This document shows, in pieces, positions 19,749 to 29,055 of a DNA stretch of 64,000 nt. The position numbers were made by a program, and so were the translations under genes. Position 1 is the first letter of the stretch, and the number at the start of each line of letters is the position of its first letter. The notes under the pieces are model-generated. The model searched no databases and was not told where the DNA came from. It was given only the letters and a program-made list of their open reading frames with translations. This stretch comes from Sphingomonas sp. R-74633. GTDB lineage: Bacteria; Pseudomonadota; Alphaproteobacteria; Sphingomonadales; Sphingomonadaceae. The stretch covers positions 868,001-932,000 of the forward strand of contig NZ_JACCFG010000001.1 of NCBI RefSeq assembly GCF_013416555.1, in the 5' to 3' direction.

Positions 19749-21316
19749 GCGGCTTCCCGATCCTCACCGTCATGCTGGCGGTCCCGGCGCTTGCCGCGGT
19801 CGCCTGTCTCTTCCTCGACGACAAGTCGGCGCGCTGGCTCGCGCTGGCCGCCACCTTCGTGGACCTCGCTCTGGGCATGCTGCTCTGGTCGGGCTTCCAG
19901 ACCGGGGACGGCGCTGCCCAGTGGCAGTTCGTCGAGCATGTCCGCCTGTTCGGCATCGGCCAGGCCGAGTTCGCCTGGGCGCTCGGCATCGACGGCTTCG
20001 CGCTGCTGCTGATCGTGCTGTCGGTCTTCCTGATGCCGATCTGCATCGGGGCGAGCTGGCTCTCGATCACCAAGCGCGTGCCCGAATATATGGCGGCGTT
20101 CCTCGCCACCGAAGTGCTGATGATCGGCACCTTCGCGGCGCAGGACCTGATGCTGTTCTACGTCTTCTTCGAAGGCGGCCTGATCCCGATGTTCCTGATC
20201 ATCGGCATCTGGGGCGGCGCCAACCGCATCTACGCGTCGTACAAGTTCTTCCTGTACACGCTGCTCGGCTCGCTGCTGATGCTGATCGCGATCATCTACA
20301 TGATCCTGACCACGGGCACGACGTCGATCCCGGCGCTGATGGCGCACGACTTCCCCGCGCACGTGCAGACATGGCTATGGCTGGCCTTCTTCGCTTCGTT
20401 CGCAGTCAAGATGCCGATGTGGCCGGTCCACACCTGGCTTCCCGACGCGCACGTGCAGGCGCCGACCGCCGGTTCGGTCATCCTGGCGGGCGTGCTGCTG
20501 AAGCTCGGCGGCTACGGCTTCCTGCGCTTCTCGCTGCCGATGTTCCCGGAGGCCTCGGCCCAGTTCCTGTGGCTCGTCTTCGCGCTCTCGGCCGTCGCGG
20601 TGGTCTACACCTCGCTCGTCGCGCTGGTGCAGAGCGACATGAAGAAGCTCATCGCCTATTCGTCGGTCGCGCACATGGCGATCGTGACCTTCGGCCTGTT
20701 TGCGTTCAACGCGCAAGGCATCGAGGGCGCGATGATGGTGATGCTCGGCCACGGCGTGGTCTCGGGCGCGCTCTTCCTGTGCGTCGGCGTGATCTATGAC
20801 CGCCTGCACACCCGCGAGATCGACCGTTACGGCGGCCTCGCGATCAACATGCCGCGCTATGCCGTGCTGTTCCTGCTGTTCACCATGGCCTCTGTCGGGC
20901 TGCCGGGCACCAGCAACTTCATCGGCGAGTTCCTGAGCCTCGCCGGCCTGTACCAGGTCTCGACGCTCTACGCGCTGCTTGGCACCACCGGCATCATCCT
21001 GGGTGCGGCGTACATGCTGTACCTCTACCGTCGCGTCGCCTTTGGCGACCTGACCAAGGACGATGTGAAGGCGATGCCGGACCTCGACGTGCGCGAGTTC
21101 CTCATGCTCGGCGCGCTGGCCGCGGTTACCCTGTGGATGGGCATCTATCCGGAGAGCTTCATGAAGCCGATGCGCGGCGACGTGGAGAAGCTGGCCGCCC
21201 GCCTCGAGCGTGCTGCGCCCGCCGGTGACTCGCTGCCGACCGCCGGCAAGGCTGCGCCTGCCGCTGAACATGGCGAACACGCCGCTGCCCCTGTTGCGCA
21301 CGGGGAGGCGCACTGA
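19745..21316 (+). CDS. nuoM: NADH-quinone oxidoreductase subunit M
   Basis: NuoM is an antiporter-like proton-pumping subunit of the complex I membrane arm. The 523-residue protein has about 14 helices and the typical segments [20 protein letters not shown] (containing the key glutamate), [36 protein letters not shown] and [12 protein letters not shown]. The last 35 residues form an Ala/Pro/His-rich hydrophilic tail (ending HGEAH). ATG at 19745 overlaps the nuoL stop by four bases, and its TGA shares one base with nuoN. Confidence 0.97.
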   Translation: MSGFPILTVMLAVPALAAVACLFLDDKSARWLALAATFVDLALGMLLWSGFQTGDGAAQWQFVEHVRLFGIGQAEFAWALGIDGFALLLIVLSVFLMPICIGASWLSITKRVPEYMAAFLATEVLMIGTFAAQDLMLFYVFFEGGLIPMFLIIGIWGGANRIYASYKFFLYTLLGSLLMLIAIIYMILTTGTTSIPALMAHDFPAHVQTWLWLAFFASFAVKMPMWPVHTWLPDAHVQAPTAGSVILAGVLLKLGGYGFLRFSLPMFPEASAQFLWLVFALSAVAVVYTSLVALVQSDMKKLIAYSSVAHMAIVTFGLFAFNAQGIEGAMMVMLGHGVVSGALFLCVGVIYDRLHTREIDRYGGLAINMPRYAVLFLLFTMASVGLPGTSNFIGEFLSLAGLYQVSTLYALLGTTGIILGAAYMLYLYRRVAFGDLTKDDVKAMPDLDVREFLMLGALAAVTLWMGIYPESFMKPMRGDVEKLAARLERAAPAGDSLPTAGKAAPAAEHGEHAAAPVAHGEAH

Positions 21317-22764
21317 TGAACTATTCGCTCCAATTGATGATGTCGCTGCCCGAGGTCGTCCTCGCGCTCGGCGCCATCGTCCTGATGCTCGTCGCCGCAT
21401 GGGGCGGCCCGCAGTCGACCAAGCTGGTCAGCTGGACCGCGATCGCGGTGCTGATCGGCGCCGGCATCGCGCTGGCCGGCCCGGCTTCGGCCGGGGGTGA
21501 GGCCTATGGCGGCCTCTACCGTCCGGATATGTTCGCCGCCTTCTCGAAGGCGCTGATCTTTCTGGCCGCCGGTGTCTCAATCCTGATCGCGCCGCGCTTC
21601 TTCTCCGAGACCGCGGGCGACGATCTGCGCCCGGAATATCCCGTGCTGATCCTGCTCTCCGCAGCCGGCATGGGCATGATGGTCTCGGCGGGCGACCTGA
21701 TGAGCCTCTATGTCGGCCTCGAGCTGCAGAGCCTCTCGGCATACATCCTCGCCAGCTTCATGCGCCGGGACGCGCGTTCGGCCGAAGCGGGTCTGAAGTA
21801 TTTCGTCCTCGGCGCGCTGGCCTCGGGTATCCTGCTCTACGGCATCAGCCTGGTGTACGGTTTCTCGGGCACGACGCTCTTCTCGGGCATCGCCGACGCC
21901 TATGCCTCGGGCGACCAGAAGATCGGGTTGCTGTTCGGCCTGGTGTTCGTCTTCTCGGGCCTGGCCTTCAAGATGTCGGCCGTGCCGTTCCACATGTGGA
22001 CGCCCGACGTGTACGAAGGCGCGCCGACCCCGGTGACGGCCTTCTTCGCCTCGGCCCCCAAGGTCGCCGCGATCGCGCTCGCCACCCGCGTCGCGATCGA
22101 GGCAATGGGCCCGGCGATCGCCGACTGGCGCCAGATCGTGATCTGCGCCTCGCTGCTCTCGATCATCTTCGGCTCGGTCGCGGCGATCCGCCAGGAGAAC
22201 ATCAAGCGACTGCTTGCTTACTCGTCGATCGCCAATGTCGGCTTCGCGCTGGTCGGCCTCGCCGCCGGTGGTGAGGCGGGCGTGTCGAGCGTGCTCTATT
22301 ACATGGCGATCTACGTCGTGATGACGCTGGGCAGCTTCCTCGTCGTGCTCCAGATGCGCGATACGGACGGCCGCCCGGTCGAGACGATCTCGAGCCTCGC
22401 CGGCATGTCGCGCACGCGCCCCGGTCTCGCAGTGGCACTGGCGATCTTCATGTTCAGCCTTGCCGGTATCCCGCCGCTGCTCGGCTTCTTCTCGAAGTTG
22501 CAGGTGTTCTTGGCTGCCGTTCATGCGGGTCTGTACGTCTTCGCCGCGGTGGCTGCAGCCGCCTCGACGATCGGCGCCTATTATTATCTGCGCGTGATCA
22601 AGGTGATGTATTTCGACGAGCCGGCGCCGGCCTTTGGCGGCCGCACCGATCCCGTCGAGGGCGCGTTGCTGGTGATCGCAGCCGTGGTGATCTCGCCGCT
22701 GGGCTGGCCGCTGCTCGGCTATCTCGAAGTCTGGACCGGCGCGGCCGCGAAGGCGCTGTTCTGA
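21316..22764 (+). CDS. nuoN: NADH-quinone oxidoreductase subunit N
   Basis: NuoN is the third antiporter-like membrane subunit and the last nuo gene here. The 482-residue protein has about 14 predicted helices. Conserved features include GLELQSLSAYILASFMRRDARSAEAGLKYFVLGALASG (with the functional glutamate and lysine), KMSAVPFHMWTPDVYEGAPTPVTAFFASAPK and KRLLAYSSIANVGFAL. Its stop TGA lies within CTGA, and the in-frame CTG is the candidate start of birA, so coupling probably continues downstream. Confidence 0.97.
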   Translation: MNYSLQLMMSLPEVVLALGAIVLMLVAAWGGPQSTKLVSWTAIAVLIGAGIALAGPASAGGEAYGGLYRPDMFAAFSKALIFLAAGVSILIAPRFFSETAGDDLRPEYPVLILLSAAGMGMMVSAGDLMSLYVGLELQSLSAYILASFMRRDARSAEAGLKYFVLGALASGILLYGISLVYGFSGTTLFSGIADAYASGDQKIGLLFGLVFVFSGLAFKMSAVPFHMWTPDVYEGAPTPVTAFFASAPKVAAIALATRVAIEAMGPAIADWRQIVICASLLSIIFGSVAAIRQENIKRLLAYSSIANVGFALVGLAAGGEAGVSSVLYYMAIYVVMTLGSFLVVLQMRDTDGRPVETISSLAGMSRTRPGLAVALAIFMFSLAGIPPLLGFFSKLQVFLAAVHAGLYVFAAVAAAASTIGAYYYLRVIKVMYFDEPAPAFGGRTDPVEGALLVIAAVVISPLGWPLLGYLEVWTGAAAKALF

Positions 22765-23492
22765 CCGCGATTGTCCGGACCGTCGCCGAGACGGGTTCTA
22801 CCAATGCCGACATGGCCGAGCTCGCCCGGGGCGGGGCGAGCGAAGGCCTGTGGCTGCGGGCCGAGCGGCAGACCGCCGGCAAGGGCCGCCAGGGTCGCGC
22901 CTGGCAGTCGCCGGTGGGCAATCTCTACGTCTCGACGCTGATCCGGACGCGGGCGGGTGAGCCTTCGCCCGCGACGCTTGCGCTCGTAGCGGCGGTCGCG
23001 TTGGAAGAGACGGTTTCGACCTTCCTGTTCCCCGGCGAAGGCCGGGGCCCAGCCTCCGCGTCGCCGATGCTGAAATGGCCGAATGACGTCCTCATCGATG
23101 GTGCCAAGCTCTCCGGAATCCTGCTCGAGCGGGTAGGGGACGCCGTCATCCTCGGCTTCGGCGTGAACCTCGCCCATCATCCTGAAGATCTGGATCGCAA
23201 GGCGACGAGCCTGGCGGCCCACGGCGTCACCCCCGACCCTCAGCTCTTCGCCGAGACGCTGGCCGAAAGCTTCGCCCGCTGGGTTTCGCGCTGGCGTGAC
23301 GGCATCGCTCCGGTCCGCGAGCGCTGGCTTGCCCGCGCGCATCCGATTGGCACTGCGCTCACCGCTCGCCTCGCTGACGGCTCCAGCATGGACGGCCTGT
23401 TCGGCGGACTCGACAGCGAAGGCGCGCTCATCCTTCGCTTGGCCGATGGCACCAGCCATGTCATTCACGCCGCCGACGTGTTCCTGCTCTGA
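22761..23492 (+). CDS. birA: Biotin--[acetyl-CoA-carboxylase] ligase
   Basis: The protein activates biotin with ATP and attaches it to carboxyl carrier proteins. It has no HTH domain, so it is ligase-only (up to 243 residues). Motifs: ETGSTN (10-15), GKGRQGRAW (ATP/biotin loop), KWPNDVL and the C-terminal SH3-like domain. The first ATG in frame, at 22812, would remove ETGSTN, which the family needs for substrate binding. Upstream the only in-frame candidates are CTG 22761, overlapping the nuoN stop as CTGA, and ATT 22770. A palindromic repeat inserts about 14 residues before MLKWPND. The coaX gene follows 11 bases later. Confidence 0.88.
   Translation: MTAIVRTVAETGSTNADMAELARGGASEGLWLRAERQTAGKGRQGRAWQSPVGNLYVSTLIRTRAGEPSPATLALVAAVALEETVSTFLFPGEGRGPASASPMLKWPNDVLIDGAKLSGILLERVGDAVILGFGVNLAHHPEDLDRKATSLAAHGVTPDPQLFAETLAESFARWVSRWRDGIAPVRERWLARAHPIGTALTARLADGSSMDGLFGGLDSEGALILRLADGTSHVIHAADVFLL
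23030..23052. repeat. REP-like palindrome inside birA
   Basis: CCCCGGC (23030-23036), loop GAAG, GCCGGGG (23041-23047) and then CCCAG. The 23 bases match the intergenic repeat at 25948-25970 with one difference. It is read in frame as part of the added peptide [13 protein letters not shown] in birA. Confidence 0.8.
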
Positions 23493-23503
23493 GAGGCCCG
23501 GAA

Positions 23504-24277
23504 ATGCTGCTCGCGATCGATGCCGGCAACACCAATGTCGTCTTCGCCCTGTTGGACGGCGGCGAGATCCGCGCGCGCTGGCGGATCGCGACCGATCCGC
23601 GCCGTACTGCGGACGAATATGCAGTATGGCTCAGCCAGCTCCTCAGCCTCGAAGGCTATGACCGTTCGGACGTGACCGGCGTGATCGTCGCCACCGTCGT
23701 CCCGCGTGCGCTGCACAACCTTCAGGTGCTGAGCAGCAAATATTTCAAGACCGACGCGGTGATCGCGGGCCAGGGCAAGGCCGAATGGGGCTTCGCGCTC
23801 GATGTCGAGGAGCCGAACAGCCTCGGCGCCGATCGCGCGCTCAACGTCATCGCCGGGCATGCGCTGCACCAGGGCGACCTGATCATCATCGATTTCGGCA
23901 CCGCCACCACCTTCGAGCTGGTCGACTATCGCGGGGCCTATAAGGGCGGCATCATCGCCCCGGGCATCAACCTGTCGCTCGACGCGCTCGTCACCGCGGC
24001 CGCCAAGCTGCCCCGCATCGCGATCACCGCGCCGGAAAGCACCAGCGTGATCGGCCGCAACACGGTCGACCAGATGCATATCGGCATCTATTGGGGCTAT
24101 GTCGCGATGATCGAAGGGCTGGTCGCGCGGATGAAGGCCGAGATCGGCCGCCCCGTCAAAGTAATCGCCACCGGCGGTCTGGCCGTGCTTTTCGAGAAGC
24201 GCACCCCCATATTCGATGTGATCGAACCCGATCTGACCATTCAAGGGTTGGCGATGCTGTGGGAACGCAGCCGTTGA
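23504..24277 (+). CDS. coaX: Type III pantothenate kinase
   Basis: CoaX phosphorylates pantothenate, the first step of coenzyme A synthesis. The 257-residue protein has the ASKHA-fold motifs: [15 protein letters not shown] at the N-terminus (phosphate 1), [14 protein letters not shown] (about 108) and [12 protein letters not shown] (about 129). It then shows [18 protein letters not shown], which typifies type III kinases. It is insensitive to CoA feedback in known members. The gene sits between birA and rnj with short gaps (11 and 13 bases), the order commonly seen downstream of nuo genes in sphingomonads. Confidence 0.96.
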   Translation: MLLAIDAGNTNVVFALLDGGEIRARWRIATDPRRTADEYAVWLSQLLSLEGYDRSDVTGVIVATVVPRALHNLQVLSSKYFKTDAVIAGQGKAEWGFALDVEEPNSLGADRALNVIAGHALHQGDLIIIDFGTATTFELVDYRGAYKGGIIAPGINLSLDALVTAAAKLPRIAITAPESTSVIGRNTVDQMHIGIYWGYVAMIEGLVARMKAEIGRPVKVIATGGLAVLFEKRTPIFDVIEPDLTIQGLAMLWERSR

Positions 24278-24290
24278 CCGAGGAAACCAA

Positions 24291-25928
24291 GTGACCCCTG
24301 AAAAAGAACTCCTCTTCCTCGCGCTCGGCGGCTCGGGCGAGATCGGCATGAACGTCAATCTCTATGGCTGCCAGGGCAAGTGGCTGATGGTCGATTGCGG
24401 CATCACCTTTGGCGACGCCAATTATCCCGGCATCGACGTGATCCTGCCCGACCTCCAGTTCATCGAGGAGCGGCTCGACGATCTGATCGGCATCGTCCTC
24501 ACCCACGGGCATGAAGACCATATTGGCGCGCTGCCCTATCTAGCCGGCGACCTGGGCGTGCCGCTCTATGCCACCCCGTTCACCGCTGGCCTGATCCGCG
24601 GCAAGCTCGAGGAAGAAGGCATCGAGGAGAAGGTCGAGCTCAACGTGGTCGATGAGGAAGGCCCGTTCAACCTCGGCCCGTTCCGCATCACCTACACGCC
24701 GCTCGCCCACTCGATCCCCGAGGGCAATGCCGTCCTGATCGAGACGCCCTATGGCAACATCTTCCATACCGGCGACTGGAAGCTCGACGACAGCCCCGCG
24801 CTGGGCGGCGCCTCGACCGCGGCCGAACTGACCGCGATCGGCGACAAGGGTGTGCTCGCACTCGTCTGCGACAGCACCAATGTGTTCAATCCCGAGGCTT
24901 CGGGCTCCGAGGGCGCGGTGCGCGAGGGCCTCGACCAGGTCATCGGCGCCGCGAAGGGCCGCGTGCTCGTCACTACCTTCGCCTCGAACGCCGCCCGCCT
25001 GCAGACGCTGGGCGAAGTCGCCCGCGACACCGGGCGCGAGCTCTGCGTCGCCGGGCGCTCGCTCGACCGGATCATCCGCGTTGCCAAGGCGACCGGCTAC
25101 CTGCGCGACTTCCCCGAGACGATCGACTTCGACACCGCGATGGACCTGCCGCCCAACAAGGTGCTGATCGTCGCCACCGGCGGACAGGGCGAGCCGCGCG
25201 CCGCGCTTAACCGCATTGCCGAGGGCAGCCATGTCCTCAAGGTGCATGAGGGCGACACCGTGGTGTTCTCTTCGCGCCAGATCCCCGGCAACGAGATTGC
25301 AATCGGGCGGATTATGAACACGCTGGCCGGCAAGGGCGTCGAGCTGATCACCGATCGCCAGGCCTTCATCCACGTCTCCGGGCACCCGGGACGCCCCGAA
25401 CTGGCCGAGATGTACAAGTGGATCCGGCCCGAGATCGTCGTGCCGGTGCACGGCGAGGTCCGCCACATGTACGAGCAGGCGCGTTTCGCGCTCGAGCAGG
25501 GCGTGCCGCAGTCGATCCGCCAGGTGAATGGCGACATCATCCGCCTGGCCCCGGGCAAGCCGCACAAGATCGGCGAGGCCCCGGTCGGCCGCCTCGTCCT
25601 CGACGGCGACATCATCCTGCCGGCGGACGGCCCCACGATCAACGAGCGCCGCCGCGTGGCCCTTTACGGCCAGATCAGCGCCGCGGTGGTGATCCGCAAC
25701 GGCAAGCTCGCCGGCGACCCGCAGATCCGCCTCCAGGGCATCCCCGTGGAGGAGGACCGTGACGACTTCCTCGCCGAGGCCAGCGACGCTGCCCGTGAGG
25801 CAGTGAAGAAGGACGGCAAGGGCGAGCTCGAACGGCTGCGCGAGTCGATCCGGCTTGCGGTACGGCGGGCTGCGGTGCGTTACACCGGCAAGAAGCCCGT
25901 GGTGGACGTGCTGATCATCGAGCAATAG
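24291..25928 (+). CDS. rnj: Ribonuclease J
   Basis: RNase J is a metallo-beta-lactamase/beta-CASP enzyme with endonuclease and 5'-to-3' exonuclease activity on RNA. The 545-residue product has LTHGHEDHIGALPY (about 69-82), further ligands in AHSIPEGN and HTGDWK, the beta-CASP blocks TTFASNAARL and SSRQIPGNE, and HVSGHPGRPE with PVHGEVRHM. GTG at 24291 has GAGG upstream and fits the conserved MTPEKELLFLALGGSGEIGMN. It is probably co-transcribed with coaX. A long inverted repeat follows its stop. Confidence 0.95.
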   Translation: MTPEKELLFLALGGSGEIGMNVNLYGCQGKWLMVDCGITFGDANYPGIDVILPDLQFIEERLDDLIGIVLTHGHEDHIGALPYLAGDLGVPLYATPFTAGLIRGKLEEEGIEEKVELNVVDEEGPFNLGPFRITYTPLAHSIPEGNAVLIETPYGNIFHTGDWKLDDSPALGGASTAAELTAIGDKGVLALVCDSTNVFNPEASGSEGAVREGLDQVIGAAKGRVLVTTFASNAARLQTLGEVARDTGRELCVAGRSLDRIIRVAKATGYLRDFPETIDFDTAMDLPPNKVLIVATGGQGEPRAALNRIAEGSHVLKVHEGDTVVFSSRQIPGNEIAIGRIMNTLAGKGVELITDRQAFIHVSGHPGRPELAEMYKWIRPEIVVPVHGEVRHMYEQARFALEQGVPQSIRQVNGDIIRLAPGKPHKIGEAPVGRLVLDGDIILPADGPTINERRRVALYGQISAAVVIRNGKLAGDPQIRLQGIPVEEDRDDFLAEASDAAREAVKKDGKGELERLRESIRLAVRRAAVRYTGKKPVVDVLIIEQ

Positions 25929-25942
25929 GGCGCCGTCGCTTA

Positions 25943-26025
25943 CTGCTCCCCGGCGAAAGCCGGGGCCCAGGGTTTCTGTGCCGCGTCGCTCTTGGCCCTG
26001 GGCCCCGGCTTTCGCCGGGGAGCAG
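25943..26025. repeat. Paired REP-like element, 30-base perfect inverted arms
   Basis: Arms 25943-25972 and 25996-26025 are perfect inverted copies of 30 bases, separated by 23 bases. Each arm itself contains the CCCCGGC-GAAA-GCCGGGG palindrome followed by CCCAGGG. It lies between rnj and the DUF1467 gene and could fold into a very stable hairpin acting as a transcript end or stabiliser. Confidence 0.85.
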
Positions 26026-26076
26026 CTCAGGATCAGACGGCTTCCGTTCCCCGCAATCTCACTCTACTAGCGCTCC

Positions 26077-26361
26077 ATGCCCTGGAAGTCCGCGCTCGCC
26101 ATCTATTTCCTGTTCTGGGCCTTCTCGGTCTTCCTCGTCCTGCCGTTCGGCGTGAAGACGAGCGAGGAGGCGGGCGTGGAGCTGGTCCCCGGCCAGGCGC
26201 CGAGCGCACCCCACGAGTTCAGCACGAAGAAGATCGCCAAGCGCACTACGGTCGTCGCGACCGTGTTGTTCGGGATTTTCTACCTCAACTACGTCAATGG
26301 CTGGGTCACCACCGAGATGCTCGACTGGTGGGCGCACATGCACCCGCCGGGCGGCTCCTGA
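26077..26361 (+). CDS. DUF1467 family membrane protein
   Basis: The 94-residue protein has two predicted membrane helices (about 5-25 and 60-80) and the family sequence YFLFWAFSVFLVLPFGVKTSEEAG, followed by a polar loop (LVPGQAPSAPHEFSTKKIAKRT). DUF1467 proteins are common in alphaproteobacteria, often next to rnj, and have no established role. ATG at 26077 begins directly at the conserved start. It is separated from rnj by the paired REP element, so it may be transcribed separately or by read-through. Confidence 0.85.
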   Translation: MPWKSALAIYFLFWAFSVFLVLPFGVKTSEEAGVELVPGQAPSAPHEFSTKKIAKRTTVVATVLFGIFYLNYVNGWVTTEMLDWWAHMHPPGGS

Positions 26362-26387
26362 GCCGCGCCTTCGTCGGAACGGCGCGG

Positions 26388-26651
26388 CTAATCCGCGCCG
26401 CTGAGCACCCCGTGGAGTGTCTCCAGGATCGCGTCTCCCTCGGCGGAGCTGGCGATCAGGCAGGGATCGTCCCATTGATGCTGGAACGTGAAGCTGCATC
26501 CACCGAAGCGATAGACGGTCAGCATCGGATAGCGCTTGGTCTTCGGCGTCCCATAGCGATCCAAGATGGCGGACTTGAGCGCGTCCAGGTCCGCTGTCTC
26601 GAGTTCGAGCGAATAATATCCGCTCTGCTGCCGTACCAGGCTCGCCGACAC
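26388..26651 (-). CDS. Unknown small protein downstream of the coiled-coil gene
   Basis: I do not recognise this 87-residue protein. It has a compact alpha/beta look (SGYYSLELETADLDALKSAILDRYGTPKTKRYPMLTVYRFGGCSFTFQHQWDDPCLIAS), two cysteines, no signal and no membrane segment. GTG at 26651 overlaps the TAG stop of the large coiled-coil gene by one base (TAGTG), so the two are translationally coupled. It converges on the DUF1467 gene. Confidence 0.65.
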   Translation of the reverse strand: MSASLVRQQSGYYSLELETADLDALKSAILDRYGTPKTKRYPMLTVYRFGGCSFTFQHQWDDPCLIASSAEGDAILETLHGVLSGAD

Positions 26652-28969
26652 TAGGTCCGCAGCCGCTCGATCGCCTGTGCCAGCGCGACGTACAGTTTGC
26701 CCATGTCCGACGACAGCAGCGTCACGCCCATCGGCGATCCGTCGCGCAGCGCCAGGATCTGGCGCAGCATCGCCTCGAAATCATGGATGTAGCGATTGAC
26801 GTTGTCGCGGAAGCCCTCGTCGTCCTCGTAGAGTCGGTGGATTTCCTTGGTTTCCGACGGGTCGAGCAGACGCACTGCACGGCGGGTGAAGACGCCGCGA
26901 TCGCCCTTCAGATAGGCCGACCACGCGCTGTCGGTCACTTCGGCCGAGAAGGCCTTGGTGATCTCGATCGAGGCCGAATTGAGCGCTTCGATCAGCAGCG
27001 AGACGCGGCGGGCGAAATTGTCGCTGTCCGAATCCTCGCGCTCCTTGCGACCCTCCGCGATACGGCTCTCGACCTGCGAAGTGGTGTCGGCAAGCGCCAC
27101 CATCTGCTGGGTCAGCCGTTCGGAGGCGCGGGAGGCGGCGTTGACCGCTGCCTCGGTCGTCTCGGCAAGCTCGGTGAGCTGGCGGCGGATCGAAGCATCG
27201 ACTGCGCGGCGCAGCGCATCGCCGGCCGCTTCCTCGATTGCGCGTTCGGCATGCGGCACGATTGCGGACAGCGTCTCGCGGGCATGGTTGGCGGCAGCGC
27301 TGGAGGTCTCGCGGACGCTGAGCAGCGCCTCGACCAGCTGCGGCGCTGCGCTCTCCGCGAAACGCCGGGTGGTGTTGATCGTCTCGTCGACGATCGCGCT
27401 CAGCTGCTCGGCCTGGTCGCCGCCGGTGGCGAGCGTCTCGAGCAGCGAGGCCTGGGTCTTGGCGAGCGTGTCGCGCTGCTGGCTGACGACGTCGGCGATG
27501 GCCTCGATCGCGTCATGCGTGCTCTCGGCGGCGGTGACCAGCGCCAGCAGCTCGGGCTTGGCGCCGGCGACGACCTGGCGGCTCGCGGTGATGCGGGCGT
27601 CGAGCCGCTCCAACGCTTCGGGCAGCGTCTCGTCGATCTCGCGCGCTGAGGCGTCGAGCGCGGTCAGCAGCTCCTCGGAGGTCCCGATCACCTTGCGGGC
27701 GGTATCGTCGCCCGTGTTGAGTGCCACCGTCATCGCATCGACCGAGCCGTGCAGCGCGCTAATCGAGGCGGCGAGGCGCTGGGTGCGCTCGGTACCGGCG
27801 GCATCGAAATCGTCCATCGTCCGGTCGAGCCGGTCGATGCCGATCGCCAGGCTCTCGAACAGCGCGTCGCCGCGGGTCTGTTCCTCGCCGAGGCGCGAGC
27901 TGATCCGGCCGATCGCTTCCTCGATCGTCGCCATTCGTTCGCCCAGCGCCTCGGCGCTGTCGCGCCCGGCGCGGTCGAGCGCGGCCTGGTTGGCGGAGAG
28001 CATCGCCAGGATCGCCTCGCCCTGGGTGGCGATGCCCTTGCGTGCCTCGTCCACCGCACTCGCCGCGCGGTCGAGCACGGCATCGACCTGGGTCGACATC
28101 TCGCCGGTGACCGCTTCGAGCCGCGCGCTGGCGGTCTCGCTGGTCGCTTCCATCCGGGCGATGTGCGCGGCGAGCCGGTCGGCGGCGCCGCCGGCGATCT
28201 GGTCGGCCTCGCGGCCCCGTTCGGACAGCGCGGAAAGCTGGGTGTCGAGCGCGGCGGCGCGTTCGCTGGCGAGCAGCCCGGCGGCGTCGACCCGGTCGGA
28301 CAGCCCGCGCATCTCTTCATGCGCCTTGGGCAGCGAGGAAAGGATGACCTCAACACGCCGCTCGGCATCGGCGGCGGACTCTCCGAAATGGCGGGTGCTC
28401 GCGTCGATCGAGCGGGCCTGCGCCGCAGCGCTGTTCGAGGCGCTCTCCAGCTTCTCGGAGGCGCGCTCGCCCATCGCGATCAGGATGTTGGTCTGCTCGG
28501 CCAGCGCCGCGCGGTTCTCCTCGATCTTGCGCGAAAGCGTGGCAACCACGCGCTCAAGGCTCGCCGCCTCGGCGCGCATCGCCCGCGCGCTGGCGCCGAA
28601 GCGCTGCGCCTCGGCCCGGCTCGTGCGGAGCATCAGGAGATACAGGATACCGACCAGGGCAGGGGGCACGCACAGCGCTGCGATCAGCTGGACGAGCCGG
28701 GCCGGATCGACCGGACCGACGAAATCCCCGCGCAGCAGCCAGCCCATCGTCCCGAACCAGCCCAGCACCAGCAGGACGGCAAGGGCAGGGACCACCCAGC
28801 CGAACCGACGGCGCGGCGCGTCTTCATCCTCGTCGTCATCGGCCTCGTCATAGGCGACGGGCTCCGCCGCGACCGGTGCAACGGCCTCGGCTTCGGACAG
28901 GACCAGCTCTTCCGCGTCATTGTTCGCGGTCAGCGGTTCAGCAGGTTTTCCCCCAATCATGTCGTGCAT
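26651..28969 (-). CDS. Membrane-anchored long coiled-coil protein (TipN-like?)
   Basis: The 772-residue protein begins with an acidic cytoplasmic segment (DEADDDEDED, about 41-50) and has two membrane helices (about 57-80 and 92-112). From about 115 to 690 it is a continuous Ala/Glu/Leu/Ser-rich predicted coiled coil, with a globular C-terminus from about 690 (GDRGVFTRRAVRLLDPSETKEIHRLYEDDEGFRDNVNRYIHDFEAML). This architecture resembles TipN, the Caulobacter new-pole marker, which also has N-terminal membrane helices and a long coiled coil. That assignment is inference. It is not a chemoreceptor, as the methyl-accepting hairpin motif is absent. It is divergent from an Hpt-like gene. Confidence 0.75.
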   Translation of the reverse strand: MHDMIGGKPAEPLTANNDAEELVLSEAEAVAPVAAEPVAYDEADDDEDEDAPRRRFGWVVPALAVLLVLGWFGTMGWLLRGDFVGPVDPARLVQLIAALCVPPALVGILYLLMLRTSRAEAQRFGASARAMRAEAASLERVVATLSRKIEENRAALAEQTNILIAMGERASEKLESASNSAAAQARSIDASTRHFGESAADAERRVEVILSSLPKAHEEMRGLSDRVDAAGLLASERAAALDTQLSALSERGREADQIAGGAADRLAAHIARMEATSETASARLEAVTGEMSTQVDAVLDRAASAVDEARKGIATQGEAILAMLSANQAALDRAGRDSAEALGERMATIEEAIGRISSRLGEEQTRGDALFESLAIGIDRLDRTMDDFDAAGTERTQRLAASISALHGSVDAMTVALNTGDDTARKVIGTSEELLTALDASAREIDETLPEALERLDARITASRQVVAGAKPELLALVTAAESTHDAIEAIADVVSQQRDTLAKTQASLLETLATGGDQAEQLSAIVDETINTTRRFAESAAPQLVEALLSVRETSSAAANHARETLSAIVPHAERAIEEAAGDALRRAVDASIRRQLTELAETTEAAVNAASRASERLTQQMVALADTTSQVESRIAEGRKEREDSDSDNFARRVSLLIEALNSASIEITKAFSAEVTDSAWSAYLKGDRGVFTRRAVRLLDPSETKEIHRLYEDDEGFRDNVNRYIHDFEAMLRQILALRDGSPMGVTLLSSDMGKLYVALAQAIERLRT

Positions 28970-29055
28970 TTACCACATTTCGGCGCTGTACCAACAGTTC
29001 CGCCAATATGGCCTTGGAAACGCGGCGTTAACGGTGTCTGCGCTAGGGTTTGACC

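Noticed and set aside
22812..22814. ATG as the birA start
   Set aside because: It would remove the conserved ETGSTN motif that precedes it in the same frame.
26955..28853. Plus-strand open frame of 632 codons, Ser/Ala/Arg-rich
   Set aside because: It is the shadow of the coiled-coil gene; the translation is repetitive without domain features.
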